A DNA stretch of 64,000 bases from Magnetovibrio sp. (GCF_036568125.1 NZ_DATCTF010000011.1:62001-126000), one strand, 5' to 3'; shown: positions 35,021 to 44,391, numbered from the stretch's first letter. Made by a program: numbers and translations. Notes: a model not told the origin generated them from the letters alone.

Positions 35021-36862
35021 GTGAAACAAAGTAGTTCTCCCCTCAATAGCTTTTACAACGGCATACGGCTCCTGACCCCTGTGGAAAGAGTTCGCGCCGC
35101 GATGTTGGTTGGACTGTCTTTTGTGACCTCACTCATCGACATGACAGCCTTGGGCTCGGTCATGCCCGTCGTCTCTTTGGTGATCGATCCCAGCACGATC
35201 GACCAAAACGTCTATTTTATTAAAGCCATGGATTTCATCGGCGCGACCACTCATACAGATAAGGTCATTGTCACGTCCTCGACATCGATTGCACTACTGT
35301 TTGTGGCCGCTTTGCTCAAACTGTTTAACCAATACGCCATCAACATTTTCAGCGCCCGTTGCCAAAACAGATTAGCCAACGATCTCATGACGGCATGCAT
35401 TGCGGCACCCTATTCGTGGTTTTTGAAAGCCAACACGGCCTTGACGACCCGCATGTTTCAAAACGACATCAACGTATGGGGTCGCAACTTCATCAACCAG
35501 CTGCTGATTCTGTTCGACAACCTGATCATTACGCTGATCGCCATCGTGGCCGTCGTTTCCTTGATGCCGCTTGCAGGTGTTTTCGGACTGCTGACCATCG
35601 GCTTCATCGCCGCGTTGGCGCTATACTCTATCCGTCCGCACCTCAATCGCTTGATCCATCAAAAGAAGCGTGCGGAAGGCCTGACCATGCTCGCGGCCTA
35701 TCAGACTATTTCCGGAATCAGAGAAGTTAAATTTTCCGGAGAAACTTCGTTTTTTCGAAAAGCCTTCAATAAAGCCTTTTCCTCTTTCAGCTTTAGCCAC
35801 CACATGTCATCGGTTTTGCATATCCTGCCAAGCACGTCCGTTCTGGCCATAGGCCAGATCGGGCTTGTGGCCATCGTCGCCATCCTAGGCACGTCGGAAA
35901 CGAATACGGGAACGCTGGCCTCGACACTGGCTTTATTGCTGCTGATTGCTTCGCGTGTCGTTCCCGCCGTCAACCAAATCACGGCCCGGGTAACCTCGCT
36001 GTGGAGCTTCATTCCATGGATGGACGGGCTGCTTGACTTTCAAAAAAGTCTGGACGCGGCTCTGCGCGAAAGCGCTTTGCACACCGCCGATCAAAAAAAG
36101 CCCATAGAAGCATGGGACAGTCTTTCACTGTCCGACGTCGAGTTTGTCTATCCCGGCACCGATCAAACGGTGATTAAGAATATCAACCTTCGCATTGAAA
36201 AGGGGCGCTCGTACGGCATTGTCGGCGCGTCCGGTTCGGGCAAAAGCACCTTGGTCGGCATCATCGTCGGCTTGTTGGAACCGACACACGGCGTCATGCG
36301 CATTTCCGGCGAAGACATGAGCACTTTCGACCTGACGACTTGGCAACACAAAATTGGCTATGTCACACAAGAGCCGTTTATCGCTGACGACACGCTTTTG
36401 GCGAACGTCGCTTTCGGTCGGGAAAGACATCAAGTCGACATCGACTTTGTGATGAATTGCCTGCACAAAGCCAACTTAGACAAGTATGTCGAGGATCTGC
36501 CCCAGGGACTGGATACCTCGCTTGGCGATCGAGGCAAGGGCCTGTCGGGGGGGCAACGTCAACGTGTCGCCATTGCCCGCGCCATTTTCAAGAAGCCGGA
36601 AATTCTTGTTTTGGATGAAGCGACCAGCGCGCTGGATACAATGGCTGAGCAAAAGGTGCAGCACGCGATCGAAAACCTTCATGGCGAAATGACCATCATT
36701 TCCATTGCCCATCGCCTTTCGACCCTTAAAAACATGGATCAAATCATCGTGATGGATGGGGGGAAGATTGTCGATCAAGGAACGTTTGCAGAGTTGTCCG
36801 CGAGGAGTTCGTCCTTCCAGGATCTTTTGTCGAGCGGCGACAGCTCCAAGCAAGCTTCCTGA
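35021..36862 (+). CDS. ABC transporter, fused TMD-NBD (PglK/MsbA-type flippase)
   Basis: 613 residues with a GTG start. The N-terminal membrane domain has about six helices (around 29-50, 85-107, 158-200, 260-320). The ATPase domain from about residue 365 has Walker A GASGSGKSTLVG (about 400-411), Q-loop YVTQEPF, signature LSGGQRQRVAIARA (near 507) and Walker B ILVLDEATSALD (near 528). A half-transporter that dimerises, most like flippases of lipid-linked oligosaccharides or lipid A. No Wzx gene is visible, so this is the likely exporter for the glycan. Confidence 0.9.
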   Translation: MKQSSSPLNSFYNGIRLLTPVERVRAAMLVGLSFVTSLIDMTALGSVMPVVSLVIDPSTIDQNVYFIKAMDFIGATTHTDKVIVTSSTSIALLFVAALLKLFNQYAINIFSARCQNRLANDLMTACIAAPYSWFLKANTALTTRMFQNDINVWGRNFINQLLILFDNLIITLIAIVAVVSLMPLAGVFGLLTIGFIAALALYSIRPHLNRLIHQKKRAEGLTMLAAYQTISGIREVKFSGETSFFRKAFNKAFSSFSFSHHMSSVLHILPSTSVLAIGQIGLVAIVAILGTSETNTGTLASTLALLLLIASRVVPAVNQITARVTSLWSFIPWMDGLLDFQKSLDAALRESALHTADQKKPIEAWDSLSLSDVEFVYPGTDQTVIKNINLRIEKGRSYGIVGASGSGKSTLVGIIVGLLEPTHGVMRISGEDMSTFDLTTWQHKIGYVTQEPFIADDTLLANVAFGRERHQVDIDFVMNCLHKANLDKYVEDLPQGLDTSLGDRGKGLSGGQRQRVAIARAIFKKPEILVLDEATSALDTMAEQKVQHAIENLHGEMTIISIAHRLSTLKNMDQIIVMDGGKIVDQGTFAELSARSSSFQDLLSSGDSSKQAS

Positions 36863-36888
36863 CATTTTAATTTATTTGGTGTGTGCAT

Positions 36889-37914
36889 ATGAAGTTTAAA
36901 CATACGTTCGAAATTGCCTCTCGCCCCATTGGCGGCGATGCACCGGTCTTCATCATTGCCGAGGCCGGCGTTGCCCATTTTGGAGATATGGATCTGGCGC
37001 GACAGTTGGTCGATCTGGCCGCAGATGGCGGGGCAGATGCTTTCAAAACTCAGTTTTTTGATGTCGAAGCTTTGATTTCAAATCGTTCACAAGAATGGCA
37101 AGACCGCCTGCGCCCACGCAACCTAACCTTGGAACAAGCCGCTGAATTAAAGGACCGTTGCGATAGCAAAGGCCTCATCTTTATGGCGACGGCTCATGAC
37201 GAGACCCGTATTCCCTGGCTCGAGGAACTCGATGTGCCCGCGGTCAAGGTCGGCTCGGGCGAACGCAACAACCTGCCCTTCCTGTCGCGCCTCGCCAAGC
37301 TCGGAAAGCCCATGATCATTTCCACCGGCATGTCGAGCATGAGCGATGTCGAAGAGGTTATCTCAACCTGTGCCGATGCTGACAACGATCGCCTGGCCCT
37401 GTTGCATTGCGTAACGAGCTATCCAACACCGAACGAAGACGTCAATCTCGCCGCCATGGACAGATTGCGCGATGTCTATGACGGGCCGGTCGGATATTCG
37501 GATCACACCGTCGACGATCTGGCCGTATATTTAGCCGTCGCCCGCGGCGCAAAGATCATTGAAAAACACATCACGATTCTGCGCGACATTCCCAATGCAC
37601 AAGACTGGAAAGTTTCCGCCGACCCCACCACCCTACGCCCAATGGTCGACAATATCCGTCGCGCGGAACAAATGATCGGTCACGGACGAAAAGAAGCCGC
37701 GCCATGCGAACAACCCGGCATCGCCTGGGCCCTGAAATCTCTGGTCGCAGCAAAGGACTTCCCCGCAGGGCATACGCTTAGCGAAAGCGATCTGCTCGCG
37801 AAACGTCCTGGCGACGGCATCTCGCCCAATCGCATCGACACCTTAATTGGCCGGACGTTGGCTCACAACGTAGCCGCCGACGACCTGATTTTGGAGAAGG
37901 ACCTGCTTCCGTGA
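36889..37914 (+). CDS. neuB: NeuB-family nonulosonic acid synthase (second copy)
   Basis: 341 residues from the ATG (a GTG two codons upstream is possible). The NeuB barrel has FIIAEAGVAHFGDM, DAFKTQFFD, FMATAHDETRIPWL, VKVGSGERNNLPFL, ISTGMSSMSD, LLHCVTSYPTP, VGYSDHTVDD and IIEKHITI. A C-terminal SAF domain runs KSLVAAKDFPAGHTLSESDLLAKRPGDGI. It condenses a hexosamine with PEP to a 9-carbon acid. It is clearly distinct from the pseI at 28649. Being next to a NeuC-type epimerase, the substrate is ManNAc- or 2,4-diNAc-6-deoxymannose-like, giving a sialic- or legionaminic-type acid. Confidence 0.88.
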   Translation: MKFKHTFEIASRPIGGDAPVFIIAEAGVAHFGDMDLARQLVDLAADGGADAFKTQFFDVEALISNRSQEWQDRLRPRNLTLEQAAELKDRCDSKGLIFMATAHDETRIPWLEELDVPAVKVGSGERNNLPFLSRLAKLGKPMIISTGMSSMSDVEEVISTCADADNDRLALLHCVTSYPTPNEDVNLAAMDRLRDVYDGPVGYSDHTVDDLAVYLAVARGAKIIEKHITILRDIPNAQDWKVSADPTTLRPMVDNIRRAEQMIGHGRKEAAPCEQPGIAWALKSLVAAKDFPAGHTLSESDLLAKRPGDGISPNRIDTLIGRTLAHNVAADDLILEKDLLP

Positions 37915-39059
37915 CGAAACGCCACATTGCCGTACTGACGGGCAAACGGGGCGGTTACGGCGCTATGAAGCCGTTGCTGTACGCCCTTGATCAGTCGCCG
38001 GATACCCGCCTGTCGCTGATCGTCACCGATCAACACGTAAATCCCAAGTTTGGCTCGACCATTTCGGAAGTCGAGCAAGACTTCACCGTTGCCGCCGCCG
38101 TCGACATGGAGCAAAAAGACGGATCCGCGGTCAGCCGTTCTCGTGCATTGGGGGTTTGTCTGACGCGCATGGGCGATGTGTTGCATGATCTCAAGCCCGA
38201 CATCTTGGTGCTTTACGGGGACCGGGGGGAGGTTCTGTCCACCGCGGTCAGCGCCATTCATCTCGGTATTCCGATTGCACACCTTCAAGGGGGCGACATC
38301 ACCGGCAACGTCGATGAATTGATCCGCCATGCCTTGACCAAATTATCCCATCTACATTTTCCTTCGAATGAGCAAAGCGGTGAACGCATCCGTCGCATGG
38401 GCGAAGAAGTATGGCGCGTTCATGTCGTTGGCGACAACCATGTTGACCCGATCGTTGCCAAAAACTTTGCGGATGAGGCAACCATCCGACAGACCTTCGG
38501 ACTCGATGCAGAAACTGCGCCGATTGTCATTTTGCAACACCCGGAAACGGTGCGGGACCGAGACCATTTCGCGGACATGAAAGCGACCCTTGACGCCGCG
38601 CTTGAACAGCAGCGCCCAACGATTATCGTTTACCCATGTTCAGATCACGGTTACGAAGAGGTCATTCAAGCTATAGAAACGGTCCGGAACCACCCGTTGG
38701 TATCCGTTCACAAAAACATCGATGCACCGTTCTTCTGGGGATTGCTCAACATTGCCGGCGTAATGCTCGGCAACTCTTCCGCCGGTTTAATCGAAACGCC
38801 CTATTTCCGAATTCCGGCGATCAACCTAGGTGATCGCCAGACCGGGCGCCTTCATGCACAAAACGTGATCCATGCCCCCTTTGACAAAGACGCCATTGCC
38901 ACCGCATTGCATAAGGCTCTTAAAGATCCCGCTTTTCGCAACACGGTCGCATCATGCGATCAACCCTTTGGCGATGGACAAGCCTGGAAACGCACATTCG
39001 ATGTGTTGCGCACCATCGAACTCGGACATTCTCTCTTTAACAAACGCATGACCTATTGA
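37911..39059 (+). CDS. neuC: UDP-N-acetylglucosamine 2-epimerase, hydrolysing (NeuC/LegG-like)
   Basis: 382 residues with a GTG start overlapping the neuB stop. A GT-B-type epimerase with AVLTGKRGGYGAMKPLL, LVLYGDRGEVLSTAVSAIHLGIPIAHLQGGDITGNVDELIRHALTKLS split across the fold, VVGDNHVDPI and a C-terminal MLGNSSAGLIETPYFRIPAINLGDRQTGR nucleotide site. It releases UDP while inverting C2 of UDP-GlcNAc or UDP-diNAcBac, giving the NeuB substrate. The order neuB-neuC-dehydrogenase-neuA forms one compact module. Confidence 0.9.
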   Translation: MTKRHIAVLTGKRGGYGAMKPLLYALDQSPDTRLSLIVTDQHVNPKFGSTISEVEQDFTVAAAVDMEQKDGSAVSRSRALGVCLTRMGDVLHDLKPDILVLYGDRGEVLSTAVSAIHLGIPIAHLQGGDITGNVDELIRHALTKLSHLHFPSNEQSGERIRRMGEEVWRVHVVGDNHVDPIVAKNFADEATIRQTFGLDAETAPIVILQHPETVRDRDHFADMKATLDAALEQQRPTIIVYPCSDHGYEEVIQAIETVRNHPLVSVHKNIDAPFFWGLLNIAGVMLGNSSAGLIETPYFRIPAINLGDRQTGRLHAQNVIHAPFDKDAIATALHKALKDPAFRNTVASCDQPFGDGQAWKRTFDVLRTIELGHSLFNKRMTY

Positions 39060-39075
39060 AATCGAGCTGAACGCC

Positions 39076-40035
39076 ATGGGCAAACCAATCGCCATTTATT
39101 ACCGCATCATGAAGTATTGCCCTGAAAACAGGTCATTGCTCGATCAACTGTTCGAGGTCGTCGAGTTGGAGGATCCCCGTGAGGACACGCCGGAGATTCT
39201 CGCACGCGCCGCCGTGTTGTTCGCGCCACTCGGCTTTCTGGTCGATCAAACTAAAATCGATCTTTGCCCAAACTTGCGCGCCATCGTATCCAACACGACC
39301 GGCATTCCGCATATCGACGCAACATCTGCTGCACAACGTGATATTGCAGTCTGTGCATTACATGATGAACAAGCATTTCTAGATACCATTACACCAACGG
39401 CGGAACACACCATCGCCCTGATGCTCGCGGCTTGGCGGCGTATCCCCGCCTGCCACGATGCCGCCGCACATGGTCAGTGGGACCGGCGCAACTGGGGTGC
39501 GCCACGGATGTTTTCACGCATGCGGCTTGGTCTAGTGGGTTACGGTCGGCTCGGACGCAAAGTTTCCGAAATCGCGACCGCAATGGGAATGAAAGTTGCG
39601 TACTTCGACCCTTACCAAAGCGGGTCGGTTGAAAACATCCATGTCTTGGCGCGACAGTCTGATATTCTCAGCCTTCATGCCCCGGCTAATGATGAAACCC
39701 GCAATCTTGTCAGTCGTGAGGTTCTACGCGAACTGCCCCACGGGGCAATGGTGGTCAACACGGCCCGTGGAGAATTGCTCGATACCGAAGCGCTTTTGGA
39801 TATGCTTGAAGATGGTTCCATATATGCGGCGGGTCTCGACACCATCGACGGTGAATACGATCCCGATTTTGGCAAAACCTTTGCGGACAGCCGTATCGCA
39901 CAATATGCCCGGACCCACACAAATTTGGTTTTGACCCCACATATTGGCGGGTCAACCTCTGACGCATGGCTTGAAACCGAGCGTTTTGTTATCATCAAAG
40001 CTGCGAAATCATTAAAGATAGATGTGATGCAATGA
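39076..40035 (+). CDS. D-isomer 2-hydroxyacid dehydrogenase (NAD-binding)
   Basis: 319 residues. The NAD-binding motif is LGLVGYGRLGRKVSE (about 151-165). The catalytic Arg is in MVVNTARGELLDTEAL, the acidic residue is in AGLDTIDGE, and the catalytic His is in LTPHIGGSTSDAW. It belongs to the SerA/formate-dehydrogenase-like superfamily that reduces 2-keto acids. It lies between neuC (16 nt) and neuA (4-nt overlap), so it may act on the 2-keto acid of a nonulosonate or make a special 3-carbon or hydroxy-acid substituent. No serA-type regulatory domain is present. Confidence 0.83.
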   Translation: MGKPIAIYYRIMKYCPENRSLLDQLFEVVELEDPREDTPEILARAAVLFAPLGFLVDQTKIDLCPNLRAIVSNTTGIPHIDATSAAQRDIAVCALHDEQAFLDTITPTAEHTIALMLAAWRRIPACHDAAAHGQWDRRNWGAPRMFSRMRLGLVGYGRLGRKVSEIATAMGMKVAYFDPYQSGSVENIHVLARQSDILSLHAPANDETRNLVSREVLRELPHGAMVVNTARGELLDTEALLDMLEDGSIYAAGLDTIDGEYDPDFGKTFADSRIAQYARTHTNLVLTPHIGGSTSDAWLETERFVIIKAAKSLKIDVMQ

Positions 40036-40757
40036 ACGTTTGGGGCCTTATACCCGCACGAGGGGGCTCAAAGAGCATTCCCCTCAAAAATCTCGTCCCG
40101 CTCAACGGACGTCCCTTGATCGACTACGGTGCGAAAGCTGCGTTGGCCAGCGGTCGCCTCGAGCGCATCGTTTGTTCGACAGATCATGATGAAATTGCCC
40201 AACGCGCTATACAGCTTGGGTTGGAGGTTGACCGGCGTCCGGATGCACTGGCCGATGATCATGCCAAAGTAGACAATGTCGCCCAAGACTTTATCAGACG
40301 AAGTCAAAATGACGGCTATGCATTGCCCGATGCCATCGTACTCATCCAGCCGACCAGTCCGTTTTTGCTCCCCCAACACGTTATCGACCTGATCGATCTC
40401 CTTGAACGCTCCCCCTGGGCTCAATCCGCACACAATATCTGTCCTGTCGCTCACAACACCCATGCCTGGAATCAACGAACAGTCGATGAGAGAGGAGAAG
40501 TTTCCTTTCTTTTTAGAGATGAACGACAATCCGCGCGCAATAAACAAGAGAAGCCCAAGCTTCAGGTGTTTGGAAATCTGATCGCCGTAAAAACGACGGC
40601 TCTTTTAAGCGGTGGCGGGTTTTACGCGGAACCATGCGTGGCATGTCAGATCAAACGTCCTTATGAATTTGATCTCGACGAACCTCTTGATCTTGTGTTA
40701 GCTCATGCACTCATGAACGCAGGTGCGGTAGAACTTCCGCACATGAAAAGTGAGTAA
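40032..40757 (+). CDS. neuA: Acylneuraminate cytidylyltransferase family (NeuA/PseF-like)
   Basis: 241 residues. The CMP-sugar synthetase motifs are GLIPARGGSKSIPLKNLVPLNGRPLIDY, split around the nucleotide-binding loop, then IVCSTDHDEIA, LIQPTSPFLLPQHV and the metal site EFDLDEPLDL. It activates a free nonulosonic acid with CTP to the CMP form. By position it serves the NeuB product, although it may also be the PseF of the cell, since the other two cytidylyltransferases are of the SpsF type. It overlaps the upstream dehydrogenase by 4 nt. Confidence 0.9.
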   Translation: MNVWGLIPARGGSKSIPLKNLVPLNGRPLIDYGAKAALASGRLERIVCSTDHDEIAQRAIQLGLEVDRRPDALADDHAKVDNVAQDFIRRSQNDGYALPDAIVLIQPTSPFLLPQHVIDLIDLLERSPWAQSAHNICPVAHNTHAWNQRTVDERGEVSFLFRDERQSARNKQEKPKLQVFGNLIAVKTTALLSGGGFYAEPCVACQIKRPYEFDLDEPLDLVLAHALMNAGAVELPHMKSE

Positions 40758-40804
40758 GTCGTGGGCTTACGTAACCAATCACCCTTAGAAGGTATCTTAG
40801 TACA

Positions 40805-41962
40805 ATGAAAATCCTCATTCTTGGCGGCGACGGTTATCTTGGCTGGCCGACTGCAATGCACTTTTCTGCGCGTGGCGACGAAGTCTGGATCATCGATAAT
40901 TTTGCAAAACGTCGTTGGGAAATGGAAGAAGGCATCGAACCCCTTCTGCCGATTGCCCCCCTCCACACCAGGGTGAACCTTTGGAATGAAAGCTCCGAAC
41001 ACAAAATGCATCTGCGGATCGTCGATCTCGTCGACGACCGAGCGGTGTACAAGTTGATCGAAGAATGCGTTCCTGACACCATTATTCACTATGCGGAACA
41101 GCCTTCCGCGCCTTATTCGATGCAAGGCCGAACCACGGCGGTGAACACCCAAGTGAACAACATCGTCGGCAATCTGAACCTGTTGTTCGCAATGCAAAAA
41201 TATTGCCCTGACGCGCATCTCGTCAAATTGGGCACAATGGGTGAATACGGCACGCCGAACATCGATATTGAAGAAGGCTGGCTGGAATTGGAACATAACG
41301 GGCGCAAGGACCGTGTCCTGTACCCCAAGAAACCGCACAGCTTTTATCATCTCTCAAAAGTTCACGACAGCCATAACATCGAGTTTGCCTGCCGCGTTTG
41401 GGGCACCCGCGCAACCGACCTAAATCAAGGTGTGGTGTATGGCATCGACACAGATGAAACGCTGCTGAAATCTGAGTTCCGTACGTCTTTCCATTATGAC
41501 GATGTGTTTGGAACCGTCTTAAACCGCTTCTTGGTTCAGGCAGCTTCCGGGCATCCCTTGACCGTATATGGATCAGGCACCCAGACCCGCGGATTTTTGA
41601 ATTTGCGTGATACCATCAAGTGCGTCGAGATTGCCGCTGACAATACCCCCGATGCTGGCGAATTCAGGGTCTTCAACCAATTTACGGAACAGTTCTCGGT
41701 CATGGACCTGGCAGAGAAAGTCAAAAGCGCGGGTGAACGCGCGGGCCTGAATGTGACCATCAATCACATCGCCAACCCCCGTGTTGAGCAAGAGGACCAT
41801 TACTACAACGCCAAACATACAAAATTGGTAGATATGGGGCTGGATCCCATTCTTCTGACCGACGAGGTCACTGACAGCATGCTCAAATCCGTTCTCGCCA
41901 ATTGCGGCCATGTCGATCCCAATGTGTTCCTGCCACGGATCACATGGACGCATCGAAACTAA
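40805..41962 (+). CDS. sqdB: UDP-sulfoquinovose synthase (SQD1/SqdB/Agl3-like)
   Basis: 385 residues. The diagnostic SQD1 blocks are all present: GGDGYLGWPTAMHFSARGDEV, IDNFAKRRWEMEEG, HYAEQPSAPYSM, LGTMGEYGTPNIDIEEG (Thr-Met-Gly-Glu active site), FYHLSKVHDSHNI (Tyr-x3-Lys) and LNQGVVYGIDTDET. The enzyme makes UDP-sulfoquinovose from UDP-glucose and sulfite, in the cytoplasm. No SqdX/SqdC/SqdD lipid partner gene is recognisable nearby, so a sulfonated sugar in the surface glycan is a possible fate. It lies 47 nt after neuA and 7 nt before a GT-B-like gene. Confidence 0.92.
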   Translation: MKILILGGDGYLGWPTAMHFSARGDEVWIIDNFAKRRWEMEEGIEPLLPIAPLHTRVNLWNESSEHKMHLRIVDLVDDRAVYKLIEECVPDTIIHYAEQPSAPYSMQGRTTAVNTQVNNIVGNLNLLFAMQKYCPDAHLVKLGTMGEYGTPNIDIEEGWLELEHNGRKDRVLYPKKPHSFYHLSKVHDSHNIEFACRVWGTRATDLNQGVVYGIDTDETLLKSEFRTSFHYDDVFGTVLNRFLVQAASGHPLTVYGSGTQTRGFLNLRDTIKCVEIAADNTPDAGEFRVFNQFTEQFSVMDLAEKVKSAGERAGLNVTINHIANPRVEQEDHYYNAKHTKLVDMGLDPILLTDEVTDSMLKSVLANCGHVDPNVFLPRITWTHRN

Positions 41963-41969
41963 GCCGCTT

Positions 41970-43379
41970 ATGAGCTTCATGACCAAACGAAAAAAAGCCC
42001 TCGTCTTCATCGATTTTGACATGCTCATTCGACATTTCGTGTCGAATGAAACATTTGCCGAACTCGAAAAGAGCTACGAAGTTCTGTATGTCTTTCATAA
42101 GGGTCAGAAGGGACAACGCCAGGGCATCAATGCCGACGTTTCCAAATTGGGCCTTAAGAACTTTATCGAGTTCGAAGTGACCCGCACACGCATGGGGGAA
42201 TGGGACCACTTTCAAACAATAGCTATGGTTCACAATCTACGCGGCACTCGTAACTATCAGCCGCGTATGGAGTTGTTGCGGCTTTTTCGTTCCCATAAAC
42301 TCGTGAACTTATATTGGTTCCTGTCGCTGCCCTTCATTTATCCCTTGGTACGCAAATTCCTTACATGGAAAATCGGCGTGCATCAGGGACTTCAGGATCT
42401 GATCGACCGAGAAGCGCCAGATATTGTTTTCCATCCGACCGTTCTGGCGGGTTATTTCATCAACGACCTTCTTGCGATCTGTCCGCGCAAAAAAATCCCC
42501 CTGGTTGCGCTCATGAACTCTTGGGACAATCCTTCCGGCAAAGCCGCGACGGTCAACACGCCCGATTATCTGGCTGTGTGGGGCGATCAAACGCGCAGCC
42601 ATGCGATTGAGTTCATGAAAATGCCTGCCGATAGGGTTTTAAAGTTCGGTTCGGCTCAATTCCAAGTCTATCGAAACCCGGTTCAGGAAAGTGATGATGA
42701 ACTCAGGGTGATGTTCGGTGTCCCCAAGGACATTCCGATCGTCCTTTATGGAGGAACAAGTAAGAGTGTCATCGAGTCCGAACATCTCAAGTTGCTGGAT
42801 ACGTTGATCGAATCCGGCAAGCTTCCGCGATGCCACATACTGTATCGACCGCACCCTTGGCGTGGTTCTTTGATGGATCGCGAAGAATCCCTATATGACA
42901 TGAACCTTAAGCATGTCACCCTTGATCCGCACATGAAAGATTATTACGACCAAGTGATCAGCAAGGGGTTCACAGGTTTTTATCTGGCCGATTACAGCGA
43001 CACGCAAAAATTGATGCACCTTGCCAGTGCCATCATATCGCCGCTTTCCACGATTCTATTAGAGGGCGTCATGCACGGATTGCCCGTGCTGATTCTACGT
43101 GTGGATGCATTTGGCGATAATGAAGAGGCCCGAAAATTAGATGACTTAGTCAACCGTGCTGCGCACTTTCAGGACCTTCGTGGACCGTATGTTTTGCGCT
43201 GCGATGATAACGACAAACTGCCCGAGCAAGTTGATCATTTGATGAACTTGATTGGAAAGGAAGAAGTTACAACCGCCCAGCTCGAACTCGCCCGTTCATT
43301 TGTGGAAATGGAGGGGCCGTCGTACGGAGAACGTCTCAAACAACTTGCAGACAAGATCACCGGCGCGACCACTCAATAA
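41970..43379 (+). CDS. GT-B-like glycosyltransferase, function unknown
   Basis: 469 residues from the ATG at 41970 (ATG 41979 is an alternative; the frame is open further upstream inside sqdB). It begins ALVFIDFDMLIRHFVSNETF. The C-terminal half has IVLYGGTSKSVI, CHILYRPHPWRGS, YSDTQKLMHLASAIISPLSTILLEGVMHGLPVLIL, resembling sugar-nucleotide-binding halves of GT-B capsule transferases. A hydrophobic stretch (LYWFLSLPFIYPLVRKFL, about 113-130) may be membrane-associated. It directly follows the UDP-sulfoquinovose synthase gene and may use its product. I cannot assign a family with certainty. Confidence 0.55.
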   Translation: MSFMTKRKKALVFIDFDMLIRHFVSNETFAELEKSYEVLYVFHKGQKGQRQGINADVSKLGLKNFIEFEVTRTRMGEWDHFQTIAMVHNLRGTRNYQPRMELLRLFRSHKLVNLYWFLSLPFIYPLVRKFLTWKIGVHQGLQDLIDREAPDIVFHPTVLAGYFINDLLAICPRKKIPLVALMNSWDNPSGKAATVNTPDYLAVWGDQTRSHAIEFMKMPADRVLKFGSAQFQVYRNPVQESDDELRVMFGVPKDIPIVLYGGTSKSVIESEHLKLLDTLIESGKLPRCHILYRPHPWRGSLMDREESLYDMNLKHVTLDPHMKDYYDQVISKGFTGFYLADYSDTQKLMHLASAIISPLSTILLEGVMHGLPVLILRVDAFGDNEEARKLDDLVNRAAHFQDLRGPYVLRCDDNDKLPEQVDHLMNLIGKEEVTTAQLELARSFVEMEGPSYGERLKQLADKITGATTQ

Positions 43380-43459
43380 AACCCTCCTTATCTGAGTGCT
43401 GTGACCAAGTATGGAGCAACAGCTACTTATGATCATTTTCCTGAGAAGGCTTTAACTAA

Positions 43460-44353
43460 ATGTCTGATCAACAACGACAAACACAAGAATACTTTCGAAA
43501 CGCCGCTGCTGAATGGCAAAATAAAAGCGTCCAAGCGGAAAAAGGGCGTGGCGTCATCGCAGACCGCAAACAGGCTGTCCTCACGACTATTGAACAAATG
43601 GACTCGCCGAAAAGCCTGCTGGACGTAGGCTGCGGCAGTGGCCAGCTCGTGATAGCCTCCGCCGGCCTTGGCCTCGAATCGATTGGCATCGACTTTGCCG
43701 AAGAAATGATTCAGCAGTGCGAAACCAACGCTCGCGAAGCCGGCATAGAAGCGAAATTCATCTGTAAGTCCTTTTTCGACATGCCTGTCGAAGAGAACCG
43801 CTATGACATCATCAGCGCTCAGGGCTTCATCGAATACATTTCCCTGGAAGAACTGCACGAATTCTTCGTCCGCGCACACACCATGCTCAAACCTGGCGGT
43901 GCGCTGCTGGTGGGATCCAGAAACCGCCTTCTAAATGCACTTTCCCTGAACGCGTTCACGGAATTTGAAATGGAAATGGGTACGATCAATCAGCTCCTTG
44001 CCGAAGCTATCGTCTTCAATGGGATGGAAAACCAGGAAGCCTTGTTCGACACCCTGAAAAGTCATGAGCGAATTGACCCGCAACCGGATAAAAAGCATCC
44101 GACAACGTTCGTCACGGTCGACTTCCGCTATCAGTTTACGCCAGCAGACCTTATTTGCCGGACCCGAAAGCTCGGCTTCACCCCTCATACTATTCATGCT
44201 GTCAACTTCCACCCGATGTCACCATCGCTACGCGGAACTTTCCCGCGCTTGCACGACGAAGTGGCGACCTTCATGAGTCAGTATGCCCACCTTGACCCGC
44301 GTTTGGTGCCCAGTTCATCTACTTTCGTGCTTGATCTGCGCAAAAACGCCTAA
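43460..44353 (+). CDS. Class I SAM-dependent methyltransferase
   Basis: 297 residues, preceded by a good ribosome-binding site (GAGAAGG). SAM motif I is SLLDVGCGSGQLVIA (about 52-66), with ESIGIDFAEEMIQQC and FDMPVEENRYDIISAQGFIEYI following, then LKPGGALLVGSRN. The 110-residue C-terminal part is unlike small O-methyltransferases and may bind the acceptor. It is likely to methylate a sugar or lipid-linked glycan. The acceptor cannot be told from the sequence. First of two methyltransferase genes in tandem, 38 nt apart. Confidence 0.83.
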   Translation: MSDQQRQTQEYFRNAAAEWQNKSVQAEKGRGVIADRKQAVLTTIEQMDSPKSLLDVGCGSGQLVIASAGLGLESIGIDFAEEMIQQCETNAREAGIEAKFICKSFFDMPVEENRYDIISAQGFIEYISLEELHEFFVRAHTMLKPGGALLVGSRNRLLNALSLNAFTEFEMEMGTINQLLAEAIVFNGMENQEALFDTLKSHERIDPQPDKKHPTTFVTVDFRYQFTPADLICRTRKLGFTPHTIHAVNFHPMSPSLRGTFPRLHDEVATFMSQYAHLDPRLVPSSSTFVLDLRKNA

Positions 44354-44391
44354 CGCGAAGGCCCCTACTTTTGAAGTGTTGTGAATAGCCT

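Noticed and set aside
43401-43628. A 75-codon frame starting before the methyltransferase at 43460
   Set aside because: It overlaps the methyltransferase gene in another frame and has no recognisable motif, whereas the methyltransferase has a strong ribosome-binding site and SAM motif.
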